Assembly (NCBI GenBank): GCA_905202125.1
Contig: CAJKQX010000067.1
Coordinates: 1-13,935 of the forward strand
Reading direction: 5' to 3'
Length of the DNA stretch: 13,935 nucleotides
Origin: an uncultured Prevotella sp.
Lineage (GTDB): Bacteria > Bacteroidota > Bacteroidia > Bacteroidales > Bacteroidaceae
The translations under genes and the position numbers were made by a program. The notes under the pieces are model-generated. The model was given only the letters and a program-made list of their open reading frames with translations. It was not told the origin of the DNA and did not search any database. Below are positions 1-6,984 of this stretch, piece by piece (the stretch's first letter is position 1; each line of letters opens with the position of its first letter).

Positions 1-1
1 C

Positions 2-70
2 CGAAATGATGCGATTCTCAGAGAGTTTGGAAGAAATAAAGTGTATAAATATGCATTTCGTTTTGCATAA
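2..70 (+). CDS. Possible 3' end of an upstream gene (partial)
   Basis: An open frame runs in from the window edge and stops at TAA 68-70, giving a 22-residue tail ending KVYKYAFRFA. The short basic and aromatic tail looks protein-like, and the frame has no stop before 68. The neighbouring frame starting at base 1 stops at once (TGA 7-9). The family cannot be named from so little sequence. The stop codon lies inside the hairpin at 41-78. It may equally be a chance open frame or a gene remnant. Confidence 0.3.
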   Translation, partial: RNDAILREFGRNKVYKYAFRFA

Positions 71-78
71 TTATACAC
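41..78. repeat. AT-rich inverted repeat (hairpin)
   Basis: The arms GTGTATAA-A-TATGCA and TGCATA-A-TTATACAC pair over 14 positions with a single A-A mismatch around an 8-nt loop (TTTCGTTT). No T-run follows on either strand, so it is not a textbook intrinsic terminator, although it overlaps the stop of the possible upstream gene. It could be a 3'-end stabilising hairpin or a protein-binding palindrome. Confidence 0.6.
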
Positions 79-162
79 CTTTCCATTATTCATTTCTTGT
101 AGCAGCAAGGGATTTTGATATGGATTGATTTTTCAGTTTGTCACGTCAAATGTCGGATGGAA

Positions 163-201
163 ACAAAAAAAATGTGTCTCCCAAACCTTGAGAAACACAT
201 T
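163..201 (-). terminator. Rho-independent terminator of tRNA-Gln
   Basis: Read on the minus strand, a stem (AATGTG plus TCTC, with a 2-nt bulge) closes a 9-nt loop and is followed by eight T residues (the A-run at 165-172 on the plus strand). It lies about 15 bases beyond the 3' end of the minus-strand tRNA gene. This makes the tRNA gene a self-contained monocistronic unit. Confidence 0.8.
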
Positions 202-215
202 TCTTAATTCTTTTG

Positions 216-286
216 TTGGGATACTCGGACTCGAACCAAGAATGACAGGACCAGAATCTGTAGTGTTACCATTACACCATATCCCA
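216..286 (-). tRNA. tRNA-Gln (anticodon CUG)
   Basis: A complete cloverleaf folds on the minus strand. The acceptor arm is TGGGATA with TATCCCA, the D stem is GTGT/ACAC, the T arm is CTTGG-TTCGAGT-CCGAG, and the discriminator is A73 with no encoded CCA. The anticodon loop TTCTGGT puts CTG at 34-36 (plus positions 254-252), which reads CAG glutamine codons. The weak U1-A72 first pair is typical of tRNA-Gln. The last anticodon-stem pair, 31-39, is an A-C mismatch. The gene has its own promoter and terminator. Confidence 0.93.
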
Positions 287-315
287 ATAAGAATGCAACC
301 TTTCGTATTGCGATG

Positions 316-345
316 CAAAGGTACATAAAAATTTTTAACTGCAAA
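316..345 (-). promoter_or_regulatory. Bacteroidota-type promoter of tRNA-Gln
   Basis: On the minus strand TTTG (342-345) is followed after 18 bases by TACCTTTG (323-316). This matches the Bacteroidota primary sigma factor consensus of TTTG and TAnnTTTG with about 19 bases between them. The predicted start of transcription leaves a leader of roughly 25 nt before the tRNA. Confidence 0.75.
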
Positions 346-389
346 TATTTTTGGTAACTTTTTTCTAAAAAAAATCAAATAAACAAGTG

Positions 390-425
390 TTTTTCGTATT
401 TTTCAGATTATTAGGTGTAACTTTG
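390..425 (+). promoter_or_regulatory. Probable promoter of the rsfS-ftsH-cdsA operon
   Basis: TAACTTTG at 418-425 fits the Bacteroidota -7 box TAnnTTTG. A T-rich stretch at about 390-395 is a loose -33 element. It would leave a leader of about 70 nt, AT-rich with CAA repeats, before the rsfS start at 504. It also lies inside a longer open frame (from 387), which argues against starting the protein there. Confidence 0.5.
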
Positions 426-503
426 CGCATAATACTTTGTATTTATAATAAAATAAAGAACGAACCATCCGTAAACTATCACAACAACAAACAAAACATC
501 GAA

Positions 504-863
504 ATGGAAACAGTCAACAATTTGGTTAACTCAATAACAAAAGGCATTCAGGAGAAAAAAGGAAAAAGCATCACTATATTGGACCTGAAAAACATCGACG
601 GGGCAGTCACCAACTATTTCGTGATATGTCAGGGCGGATCGCCCTCACAGGTAGAGGCGATAGCGACATCAGTGGAAGACACCGTGAGGGAGACATTGAA
701 GGAGAAACCCGTCAAGGTGATCGGCGTGGGCTCGAACCAATGGGTCGCCATGGACTATGTGGACGTGATGGTACACATCTTCCTGCCCGAGACGCGCGAT
801 TATTACAATCTTGAGAATCTGTGGCAGGACGCGCAGCAGACCGATATTCCCGATATCGACTGA
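504..863 (+). CDS. rsfS: Ribosome silencing factor RsfS
   Basis: This 119-residue protein belongs to the RsfS/YbeB/iojap family, which binds ribosomal protein L14 on the large subunit and blocks subunit joining when nutrients are short. Family features are the stretch ITILDLKNIDGAVTNYFVIC, the following GGSPSQVEAIA, and the late block VGSNQWVAMDYVDVMVHIF ending in the RDYYNLENLW tail. The ATG at 504 was preferred over an in-frame ATG at 387. The longer form would add 39 residues not typical of the family and would overlap the probable promoter at 418-425. It is first in an operon with ftsH (48-nt gap) and cdsA. The annotation is firm; the exact start is well supported but inferred. Confidence 0.95.
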   Translation: METVNNLVNSITKGIQEKKGKSITILDLKNIDGAVTNYFVICQGGSPSQVEAIATSVEDTVRETLKEKPVKVIGVGSNQWVAMDYVDVMVHIFLPETRDYYNLENLWQDAQQTDIPDID

Positions 864-911
864 CCGAGGATGTAAGTCTCATAAGTAAGAATACATATAT
901 TATATTCCATA

Positions 912-2996
912 ATGGACACAAACAACAATCAACAGAACGATAACAACCAACCCAAGATGCCCCGGTTCAACATGAACTGGCTGTACACGGTGATACTGAT
1001 ATCGCTGGCCATACTCTTCGTCACGGGCGGAGGCAACGCATTGGGCAGCGGCAGTTCCGTCAATCAAGAGGCCACATACACCAAGTTTAAGGAGTATGTG
1101 AACAAGGGATATGTCAACAGTGTGATAATCAACAAGGACGAATGCGTGGCCAAAGCGCACGTCAAACCCAAATACATACGCGACGTCTTCAAGAAGAACG
1201 CAAAGGAGACGGGCAAAGACCCTACGGTGAACGTGGAGTTCGGGTCGGTGGACGAGCTCGAGAAATACCTCACTCAGGCTCAGGAGAAGGGCAAGATAGT
1301 GGATTTCAGCTACGAGAACAACAAGAGCGACTGGTTCACGTCGCTGCTATTAAATTTCGTAGGTCCGATACTGATTTTCATGTTGATATGGATGTTTTTC
1401 ATGCGTCGCATGGGCGGCGGCAACTCCGGAGGCGGCGTATTCAACGTGGGCAAGAGCAGGGCCCGTATGTATGAGAAGGGCGATATGCTCAACGTCACCT
1501 TCAAGGACGTGGCCGGACAGGCCGGCGCCAAGCAGGAGGTGCAGGAGATAGTGGAGTTCTTGAAGCATCCGCAGAAATACACCGAATTAGGAGGCAAGAT
1601 ACCTAAGGGAGCACTCCTTGTAGGTCCTCCCGGCACGGGAAAGACACTTCTGGCCAAAGCAGTGGCCGGCGAGGCCGGTGTGCCGTTCTTCTCGATGAGC
1701 GGATCGGACTTTGTAGAGATGTTTGTGGGTGTGGGTGCGAGCCGTGTGCGCGACCTGTTCCGTCAGGCCAAAGAGAAATCGCCGTGCATCATATTCATCG
1801 ACGAGATAGACGCCGTGGGTCGTGCACGAAGCAAGAACCCGGCAATGGGCGGCAACGACGAACGCGAGAACACGCTCAACGCCTTGCTCATCGAGATGGA
1901 CGGATTCGGTACCAACAGCGGTGTGATAATCCTTGCGGCCACCAACCGTGCCGACATGCTGGACCAGGCACTGCTGCGCGCCGGACGATTTGACCGTCAG
2001 ATACATGTCGACCTGCCCGACCTCAACGAGCGCAAGGAGATATTCCAGGTGCATCTACGCCCGGTGAAGACCGATGAGACGGTGGATATCGATTTTCTGG
2101 CACGCCAGACCCCGGGATTCTCGGGAGCCGACATAGCCAACGTGTGCAACGAGGCGGCACTCATAGCTGCTCGCCACAACAACAACAACGTGGGCAAACA
2201 GGACTTTCTGGACGCCGTGGACCGCATTATCGGCGGTCTGGAGAAGAAGACAAAGATAATGACCAATGACGAGAAACGCACCATCGCGCTGCACGAGGCC
2301 GGTCATGCCACCGTGTCGTGGTTCTGCGAACACGCCAACCCGCTGGTCAAGGTGAGCATCGTGCCACGCGGAAGAGCGCTCGGCGCAGCATGGTATCTGC
2401 CCGAGGAACGACAGATCACCACCAAAGAGCAGATGCTCGACGAGATGTGCGCACTATTAGGCGGACGCGCAGCCGAGGAACTCTGCACCGGACATATATC
2501 CACGGGCGCGATGAACGACCTCGAGCGTGCCACAAGAAGTTCGTACGGAATGGTGGCCTACGCCGGCATGAGCGACAAACTGCCCAACATCAACTATTAC
2601 AACAATCAGGAATATCAGTTCCAGCGTCCCTACTCGGAGACCACAGCGAAGATAATCGATGAGGAGGTATTGGCGATGATCAACAGTCAGTACAAACGCG
2701 CTAAAGAGATACTGCAGGAGCACAAGGAGGGCCACAGACAACTGGCCGAGCTGCTCATGTCGCGCGAAGTGATATTCGCCGAGGATGTGGAGAAGATATT
2801 CGGCAAGCGTCCGTGGGCCAGCCGTTCGCAGGAGATTATGGCCGATGACAATCTCGCTCTCGAGAACATGCCCGACATTGTGAAGGCCGCACAGGCCGAG
2901 CACGACAACGCTCAGGAACAGAACGACCAACAGGAAACAACCGACGATGGAGGCATCGAAACCTCATCGGACAAAAAGAACGAAAATGAGCAATAA
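912..2996 (+). CDS. ftsH: ATP-dependent zinc metalloprotease FtsH
   Basis: This 694-residue membrane-anchored AAA+ protease extracts and degrades membrane and unstable cytosolic proteins. The N-terminus is polar and rich in N and Q (1-22). Membrane helices lie at about 23-42 and 132-154, with a periplasmic domain between them. The AAA module shows Walker A GPPGTGKT (238-245), Walker B IIFIDEID (293-300) and the arginine-finger region LLRAGRFDR with R356 and R359. The zinc protease motif is HEAGH (461-465), with D536 in TGAMNDLERA as the likely third ligand. The tail after about 640 is acidic, Q/N-rich and probably disordered, in keeping with the longer Bacteroidota versions. It follows rsfS by 48 bases, and its last 11 bases overlap the start of cdsA, so the two are translationally coupled. 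All catalytic residues are present. Confidence 0.98.
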   Translation: MDTNNNQQNDNNQPKMPRFNMNWLYTVILISLAILFVTGGGNALGSGSSVNQEATYTKFKEYVNKGYVNSVIINKDECVAKAHVKPKYIRDVFKKNAKETGKDPTVNVEFGSVDELEKYLTQAQEKGKIVDFSYENNKSDWFTSLLLNFVGPILIFMLIWMFFMRRMGGGNSGGGVFNVGKSRARMYEKGDMLNVTFKDVAGQAGAKQEVQEIVEFLKHPQKYTELGGKIPKGALLVGPPGTGKTLLAKAVAGEAGVPFFSMSGSDFVEMFVGVGASRVRDLFRQAKEKSPCIIFIDEIDAVGRARSKNPAMGGNDERENTLNALLIEMDGFGTNSGVIILAATNRADMLDQALLRAGRFDRQIHVDLPDLNERKEIFQVHLRPVKTDETVDIDFLARQTPGFSGADIANVCNEAALIAARHNNNNVGKQDFLDAVDRIIGGLEKKTKIMTNDEKRTIALHEAGHATVSWFCEHANPLVKVSIVPRGRALGAAWYLPEERQITTKEQMLDEMCALLGGRAAEELCTGHISTGAMNDLERATRSSYGMVAYAGMSDKLPNINYYNNQEYQFQRPYSETTAKIIDEEVLAMINSQYKRAKEILQEHKEGHRQLAELLMSREVIFAEDVEKIFGKRPWASRSQEIMADDNLALENMPDIVKAAQAEHDNAQEQNDQQETTDDGGIETSSDKKNENEQ

Positions 2997-3858
2997 ACTG
3001 AAAAACCTGATCACGCGCTCCATCACGGGAGTGCTGTTCGTGGCCATTATGACAGTGTGCTTCATGACACCCGAAGGCATGATAACGATCTTCGCCCTCA
3101 TCACGGGCCTCACGGTGTGGGAGTATACCGGACTGATAAATGCCAAAGACGACGTGAACGTCAACCGGTTCATCTCTACGGCGGCCGGAGTGTATCTCTT
3201 CTTTGCCGTGGCCGGATTTTGCAGCAACATCACCCCGGCGGCGGTGTTCATACCCTATCTGCTCACCACCATCTATCTGTTCATCAGCGAACTGTACACC
3301 AACAGCAAAAACCCGATAAACGACTGGGCGTACACCATGCTCTCGCAGATGTACATCGCCCTGCCTCTGGCTTCAATCAACGTATTGGCATTCAGGGAGA
3401 TGAATGGCGAGATAGTGTTTGGCAGCATACTGCCCTTCAGCGTGTTCATCTGTCTTTGGACCAACGACACGGGAGCCTACTGCAGCGGTTCGTTGCTGGG
3501 CAAGCACAAGCTCTTCCCGCGCATCAGTCCGGGCAAGACGTGGGAGGGAAGCATAGGCGGCGGACTGCTCGTGGTGGCCGTGGCATGCCTCATAGGATAC
3601 ATTGAGAACAACTGCGACATCATCACTCCGAGCCACACTTCGGGCCTGACGATAGCCCAATGGGCCGGTCTCGGACTGGTGGTGGTATTCGCCGGTACGT
3701 GGGGCGACCTCGTGGAGTCGCTATTCAAACGCACATTGGGCATCAAGGACAGCGGCAACCTGCTGCCCGGACACGGCGGCATGCTCGACCGATTCGACTC
3801 ATCGCTCATGGCCATTCCGGCCGTGGTAGTGTATATGTACACGCTGAATATGTTTTGA
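2986..3858 (+). CDS. cdsA: Phosphatidate cytidylyltransferase CdsA
   Basis: This 290-residue integral membrane enzyme makes CDP-diacylglycerol from CTP and phosphatidic acid, the precursor of all membrane phospholipids. Several hydrophobic helices fill the N-terminal two thirds. The C-terminal half carries the family signature: FPRISPGKTWEGSIGG, then GDLVESLFKR followed by KDSGNLLPGHGGMLDRFDS, containing the conserved KD, PGHGG and DR-x-D residues. The start at 2986 (MSNKLKN) was chosen over an in-frame ATG at 2947 because it removes 13 charged residues lying inside ftsH and gives the usual length. It overlaps ftsH by 11 nt. A repeat element and a strong terminator follow the stop, so it ends the operon. 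Confidence 0.97.
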   Translation: MSNKLKNLITRSITGVLFVAIMTVCFMTPEGMITIFALITGLTVWEYTGLINAKDDVNVNRFISTAAGVYLFFAVAGFCSNITPAAVFIPYLLTTIYLFISELYTNSKNPINDWAYTMLSQMYIALPLASINVLAFREMNGEIVFGSILPFSVFICLWTNDTGAYCSGSLLGKHKLFPRISPGKTWEGSIGGGLLVVAVACLIGYIENNCDIITPSHTSGLTIAQWAGLGLVVVFAGTWGDLVESLFKRTLGIKDSGNLLPGHGGMLDRFDSSLMAIPAVVVYMYTLNMF

Positions 3859-3867
3859 AAGGATAAA

Positions 3868-3893
3868 CCCAAATCGGTCATTAGACCGACAAT
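3868..3893. repeat. 26-bp palindromic intergenic repeat, copy 1
   Basis: The element starts with CCCAAA. Its core is the perfect hairpin TCGGTC-ATTA-GACCGA, followed by CAAT. The same 26 bases recur exactly at 13877-13902, and a degenerate relative lies at 12318-12343. This copy sits 9 bases after the cdsA stop and just before the bidirectional terminator. It has no T-run and does not look like a terminator itself. Confidence 0.8.
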
Positions 3894-3895
3894 AC

Positions 3896-3958
3896 AAAAG
3901 CCCGAAATTCCAACGGTGACGACATCAATATGTCGGCCGTGGGAATTTCGGGCTTTTT
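3896..3958. terminator. Bidirectional terminator between cdsA and lpxB
   Basis: A long hairpin is built from an outer stem of 16 pairs (AAAAGCCCGAAATTCC with its complement), a middle stem ACGG/CCGT and an inner stem CGACAT/ATGTCG closing a CAAT loop, with only small internal loops. A T-run follows on the plus strand (3954-3958) and an A-run precedes on the plus strand (3896-3899). It can therefore stop transcripts from cdsA and, from the other side, from lpxB, which are convergent. Confidence 0.9.
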
Positions 3959-3984
3959 CCTGTCACGCCTTCTTGTTCGGAAAA

Positions 3985-5124
3985 TCATGTCCTGCGGCTC
4001 AGCAGGTCGTGGATGATGCCCGCCGCACACTCCGGAGCGACCTTGTCGCCCAACCGTCGGCGCACCTCGTCATAGCCGCGGAGCATGGCGTCGTGCTTAT
4101 CGGCATCGAGAAGGATGGCCGAGAGCTCGGCGGCGATATTGTCCTCGCTGAACGTGTCGGCCACAAGTTCGGTGACCACAGTGGCGTCGGCGATGAGATT
4201 GACGAGCGAGATGTAGCGCACCTTGAGCAAGCGGCGGCGCAAAAAAGCAATCAACCGTGGCAGCGGCGTCTCATAGCACACCACCTGCGGCACCCCTATC
4301 AGAGCAGCCTCAAGGGTGGCCGTGCCACTGGTCACGAGCGCGGCGGAGGCATGAGTGAGCAAGGGGTAAGTCTCGGACGTGATGAAAGAGACATCCTTCT
4401 GCGCATAGGGATAATACACATCGGCAGTCAGACCCGGCGAGCAGGCCACGACAACCTGATAATCAGGGAAACGACGTGCGGCAGCAATCATGGCAGGCAG
4501 GTTGTCCTTGATCTCCTGACGGCGGCTCCCCGGCAGGAGGGCAATAATAGGTTTGGATGACAGATTGTTGCGCCGGCAGAACTCGTACTTGCTCTGACGG
4601 TAAATGGCTTTAAACTGATTGACCTCGTCATTAGTGGGATTGCCCACGTAATGTATGGGATAATGATGCTTGTCCTCATAGAAAGGCACCTCAAAAGGCA
4701 GGATGGAGAACATCTCGTCGACATCGCGCTTGATACTCTTGATGCGCCATTCCTTCCACGCCCATATCTTGGGCGAGATATAATAGTACACGGGTATGCC
4801 GGTGGCAGATTTGACATAGCGGGCCACATTGAGGTTGAACCCGGGATAATCCACCAGTATCACCACGTCGGGATGCCACGAGGCGATGTCGTGCTTGCAC
4901 ATCGACATGTTGCCCAGAATGGTGGGCAGATGCAACAACACAGGCACAAAACCCATGTAAGCCAGTTCGCGATAGTGGCGCACACGCTCGCCTCCCACGG
5001 CCGACATCTCATCGCCGCCGAAGAAGCGGAACTCGGCAGCAGGGTCAACCCTCTGCAACGCCTTCATCAGATGGGCGGCATGCAGGTCGCCGCTGGCCTC
5101 ACCGGCTATAATGTAGTATTTCAT
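3985..5124 (-). CDS. lpxB: Lipid-A-disaccharide synthase LpxB
   Basis: This 379-residue GT19 glycosyltransferase joins UDP-2,3-diacylglucosamine and 2,3-diacylglucosamine 1-phosphate to form the lipid A disaccharide at the inner face of the inner membrane. Visible family motifs are GEASGD (8-13), GGDEM (36-40), DYPGFNLN (92-99), SPKIWAWK (117-124), GNP (161-163), LLPGSRRQEI (196-205), SGTATLEAALIGVPQVV (266-282) and SLVNLIAD (306-313). Length is normal. The ATG gives a start directly on the conserved N-terminus. It lies 61 bases downstream of surE on the same strand and probably shares its transcript. The bidirectional terminator lies 26 bases beyond its stop. Confidence 0.97.
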   Translation of the reverse strand: MKYYIIAGEASGDLHAAHLMKALQRVDPAAEFRFFGGDEMSAVGGERVRHYRELAYMGFVPVLLHLPTILGNMSMCKHDIASWHPDVVILVDYPGFNLNVARYVKSATGIPVYYYISPKIWAWKEWRIKSIKRDVDEMFSILPFEVPFYEDKHHYPIHYVGNPTNDEVNQFKAIYRQSKYEFCRRNNLSSKPIIALLPGSRRQEIKDNLPAMIAAARRFPDYQVVVACSPGLTADVYYPYAQKDVSFITSETYPLLTHASAALVTSGTATLEAALIGVPQVVCYETPLPRLIAFLRRRLLKVRYISLVNLIADATVVTELVADTFSEDNIAAELSAILLDADKHDAMLRGYDEVRRRLGDKVAPECAAGIIHDLLSRRT

Positions 5125-5185
5125 AATTCTCAGGTATTACAGTTAGACATTGTCCGCACACGCACGAATGACAAGGTTTCGCGAA

Positions 5186-5956
5186 TCAGAACGTCCAGTT
5201 CTTCATGCGCTCCATCATCTCGTAGGAAGTGACATCGACGGTCGTGGGAGTGATGGCCACATAACCGTGAGTGAGCGCCCAGTTGTCGGTATCGTCGGCC
5301 TCAGGTTCGTCGTTGATATAATTGCCGATCATCCAGAAATACTCGTATCCACGAGGATGTTGCATGGCCACACACTCATTGGTCCACGACCCCCGGGCCA
5401 TACGGCACACCTTTACTCCTCGGAATGACTGTGCTTTGGGGAAATTCACATTGAGACACACACCCAAAGGCAGCCCCTCGCGCAGCACACGGGCCGTGAT
5501 CTCGTGCACGAGCGGACTGAGCGGAGAGAAATCGGCATTCTCGTGATGGTCGCATAGCGAGAATGCCACTGACGGGATATATTTCATACAGCCCTCGGTG
5601 GCCACGCCCATCGTACCGCTATAATGCGTGTTGACGCTGGCATTGTCACCGTGGTTGATGCCGCCGATGACCATATCGGGACGCCGATTGTCACACAGAC
5701 TGTGGAGAGCCAGTTTGACACAGTCGACAGGAGTGCCGTTGCACGACCAAATCTCAACTCCCTCGGTCCGGCTGCGTAGCGTGAGCCGCAACGGATTGGC
5801 GGCCGAAAAAGCGCATGAGAAACCCGAGCGGGCTTCCTCGGGAGCACATACCAGGATGTCTGCCAAATCGTGAATCATGTCGATCAGACGGTTGATGCCG
5901 GGGGCGCGATAACCGTCATCATTAGAAATAAGTATAAGCGGGCGTTCTGAAGTCAT
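5186..5956 (-). CDS. surE: 5'/3'-nucleotidase SurE
   Basis: This 256-residue metal-dependent phosphatase removes phosphate from nucleoside 5'- and 3'-monophosphates. It shows the N-terminal metal motif ISNDDG (10-15), the loop APEEARSGFS, GTPVDCVKLAL, GGINHGDNAS and HYSGTMGVATEG, all typical of the family. The start at 5956 (MTSERPLILISNDDG) was chosen. An in-frame ATG at 6070 would add 38 residues and lie upstream of the promoter box at 5981-5988, and the family begins just before the SNDDG motif; an ATG at 5965 is a minor alternative. It is the first gene of a surE-lpxB unit and is divergent from parA. Confidence 0.95.
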   Translation of the reverse strand: MTSERPLILISNDDGYRAPGINRLIDMIHDLADILVCAPEEARSGFSCAFSAANPLRLTLRSRTEGVEIWSCNGTPVDCVKLALHSLCDNRRPDMVIGGINHGDNASVNTHYSGTMGVATEGCMKYIPSVAFSLCDHHENADFSPLSPLVHEITARVLREGLPLGVCLNVNFPKAQSFRGVKVCRMARGSWTNECVAMQHPRGYEYFWMIGNYINDEPEADDTDNWALTHGYVAITPTTVDVTSYEMMERMKNWTF

Positions 5957-5980
5957 ATAAATCATATTTAAAATTGCATG

Positions 5981-5988
5981 CAAAAGTA
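5981..5988 (-). promoter_or_regulatory. Probable -7 box for surE-lpxB
   Basis: TACTTTTG on the minus strand fits the Bacteroidota box TAnnTTTG. It lies 24 bases before the chosen surE start, giving a very short leader. No clear TTTG is seen at the -33 distance, only T-rich sequence around 5999-6005. Confidence 0.5.
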
Positions 5989-6029
5989 CGAAAAAAGGTT
6001 TAAAACATCCGTTTCTCGTATAAATTATG

Positions 6030-6037
6030 TATCTTTG
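6030..6037 (+). promoter_or_regulatory. Probable -7 box for parA-parB
   Basis: TATCTTTG on the plus strand matches TAnnTTTG. A TTTC at 6012-6015 is a weak upstream element at a short spacing. It is divergent from the surE box, with 41 bases between the two, so the upstream elements of the two promoters would overlap. The leader to the parA start would be about 75 nt and contains the hairpin at 6052-6083. Confidence 0.5.
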
Positions 6038-6051
6038 CCGAATAAATTTAC

Positions 6052-6083
6052 ATCGGACAGGCCTATTCATTCTGCCTGCCGAT
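6052..6083 (+). promoter_or_regulatory. Hairpin in the parA leader
   Basis: ATCGG-A-CAGGC pairs with GCCTG-CCGAT, ten pairs with a single bulged A, closing an 11-nt loop (6063-6073). It sits between the probable promoter and the parA ATG at 6120, ending 36 bases before it, and no T-run follows. It may be an operator for autoregulation or an RNA structure affecting translation; neither is proven. Confidence 0.55.
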
Positions 6084-6119
6084 ATAATTGTTGCGTATAA
6101 TTAAAGCAGAAAAAGGGAA

Positions 6120-6884
6120 ATGGGAAAAATTATTGCATTGGCCAATCAGAAAGGCGGAGTCGGCAAGACAACCACAACCATTAATCTGGCAGCATCACTT
6201 GCAACGTTGGAGAAAACAGTACTTGTAGTAGACGCCGACCCACAGGCAAACGCGTCAAGCGGACTGGGAGTGGAAATCAAGGAGGTGGACTGCTCATTGT
6301 ACGAGTGCATCATCGACAACACCGATGTGCGCGATGCCATCTACACCACCGACATCAACGGACTGGATATCATACCAAGCCATATCGACCTTGTGGGCGC
6401 GGAGATAGAGATGCTCAACCTCAACGACCGTGAGAAGGTGATAAAAAAACTGCTCAACTCGATACGCGATGAATACGACTACATACTCATCGACTGCAGC
6501 CCTTCGCTGGGTCTGATTACCGTAAATGCCCTCACGGCCGCCGACTCGGTGATTATCCCCGTGCAATGCGAGTATTTCGCACTCGAGGGTATCAGCAAAC
6601 TGCTCAACACCATCAAAATCATCAAGAGCAAACTCAATCCGAAACTCGAGATAGAAGGATTTCTCCTGACCATGTATGACAGCCGTCTGAGACTGGCCAA
6701 CCAGATATACGACGAGGTGAAACGCCATTTCCAGGAGCTCGTGTTCAAGACGGTCATACAGCGAAACGTCAAACTGAGCGAAAGCCCGAGCCACGGTCTA
6801 CCGGTCATCCTCTACGATGCCGACTCCACCGGAAGCAAAAACCATCTGGCGCTCGCCAAGGAGATAATAAACAAAAACAAATAA
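6120..6884 (+). CDS. parA: Chromosome partitioning ATPase ParA (Soj)
   Basis: This 254-residue ATPase binds DNA non-specifically as an ATP dimer and moves ParB-bound origin regions. The deviant Walker A KGGVGKTT (11-18) carries the signature lysine K11. The A' motif VDADPQAN (37-44) and Walker B YILIDCSPSLG (121-131) follow, and the conserved RNVKLSESPSHGLP lies near 215-228. It has no N-terminal helix-turn-helix extension, so it is the short chromosomal Soj type rather than a plasmid ParA of the long type. An AAGGG purine stretch precedes the ATG. parB follows after 100 bases. Confidence 0.97.
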   Translation: MGKIIALANQKGGVGKTTTTINLAASLATLEKTVLVVDADPQANASSGLGVEIKEVDCSLYECIIDNTDVRDAIYTTDINGLDIIPSHIDLVGAEIEMLNLNDREKVIKKLLNSIRDEYDYILIDCSPSLGLITVNALTAADSVIIPVQCEYFALEGISKLLNTIKIIKSKLNPKLEIEGFLLTMYDSRLRLANQIYDEVKRHFQELVFKTVIQRNVKLSESPSHGLPVILYDADSTGSKNHLALAKEIINKNK

Positions 6885-6905
6885 TCCGCACAGACATACA
6901 CATAC

Positions 6906-6936
6906 GGCGGAGTGGCCGCCAACCCGGAATACGGCC
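6906..6936 (+). other. Alternative hairpins in the parA-parB gap
   Basis: In the 100-base gap, GGCGG (6906-6910) can pair with CCGCC (6916-6920). Alternatively GGCC (6914-6917) can pair with GGCC (6933-6936); the two are mutually exclusive. There is no T-run and no promoter box that I can see. It might tune the parA to parB ratio or protect RNA ends, but the stems are short and this could be chance. Confidence 0.3.
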
Positions 6937-6984
6937 ATTGATGATGGCAAGACAAGGGATAACGGCAATACTATTTCAAGACAA

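Noticed and set aside
387..503. N-terminal extension of rsfS to an ATG at 387
   Set aside because: The added 39 residues are not typical of RsfS and would include the TAACTTTG promoter box; the ATG at 504 gives the normal length.
3916..4560. Open frame opposite lpxB (plus strand, 214 codons)
   Set aside because: It begins inside the terminator hairpin and runs antisense through conserved lpxB sequence; no protein family features are seen.
5957..6070. N-terminal extension of surE to an ATG at 6070
   Set aside because: It would lie upstream of the probable promoter box at 5981-5988, overlap the parA promoter region and add 38 residues not typical of SurE.
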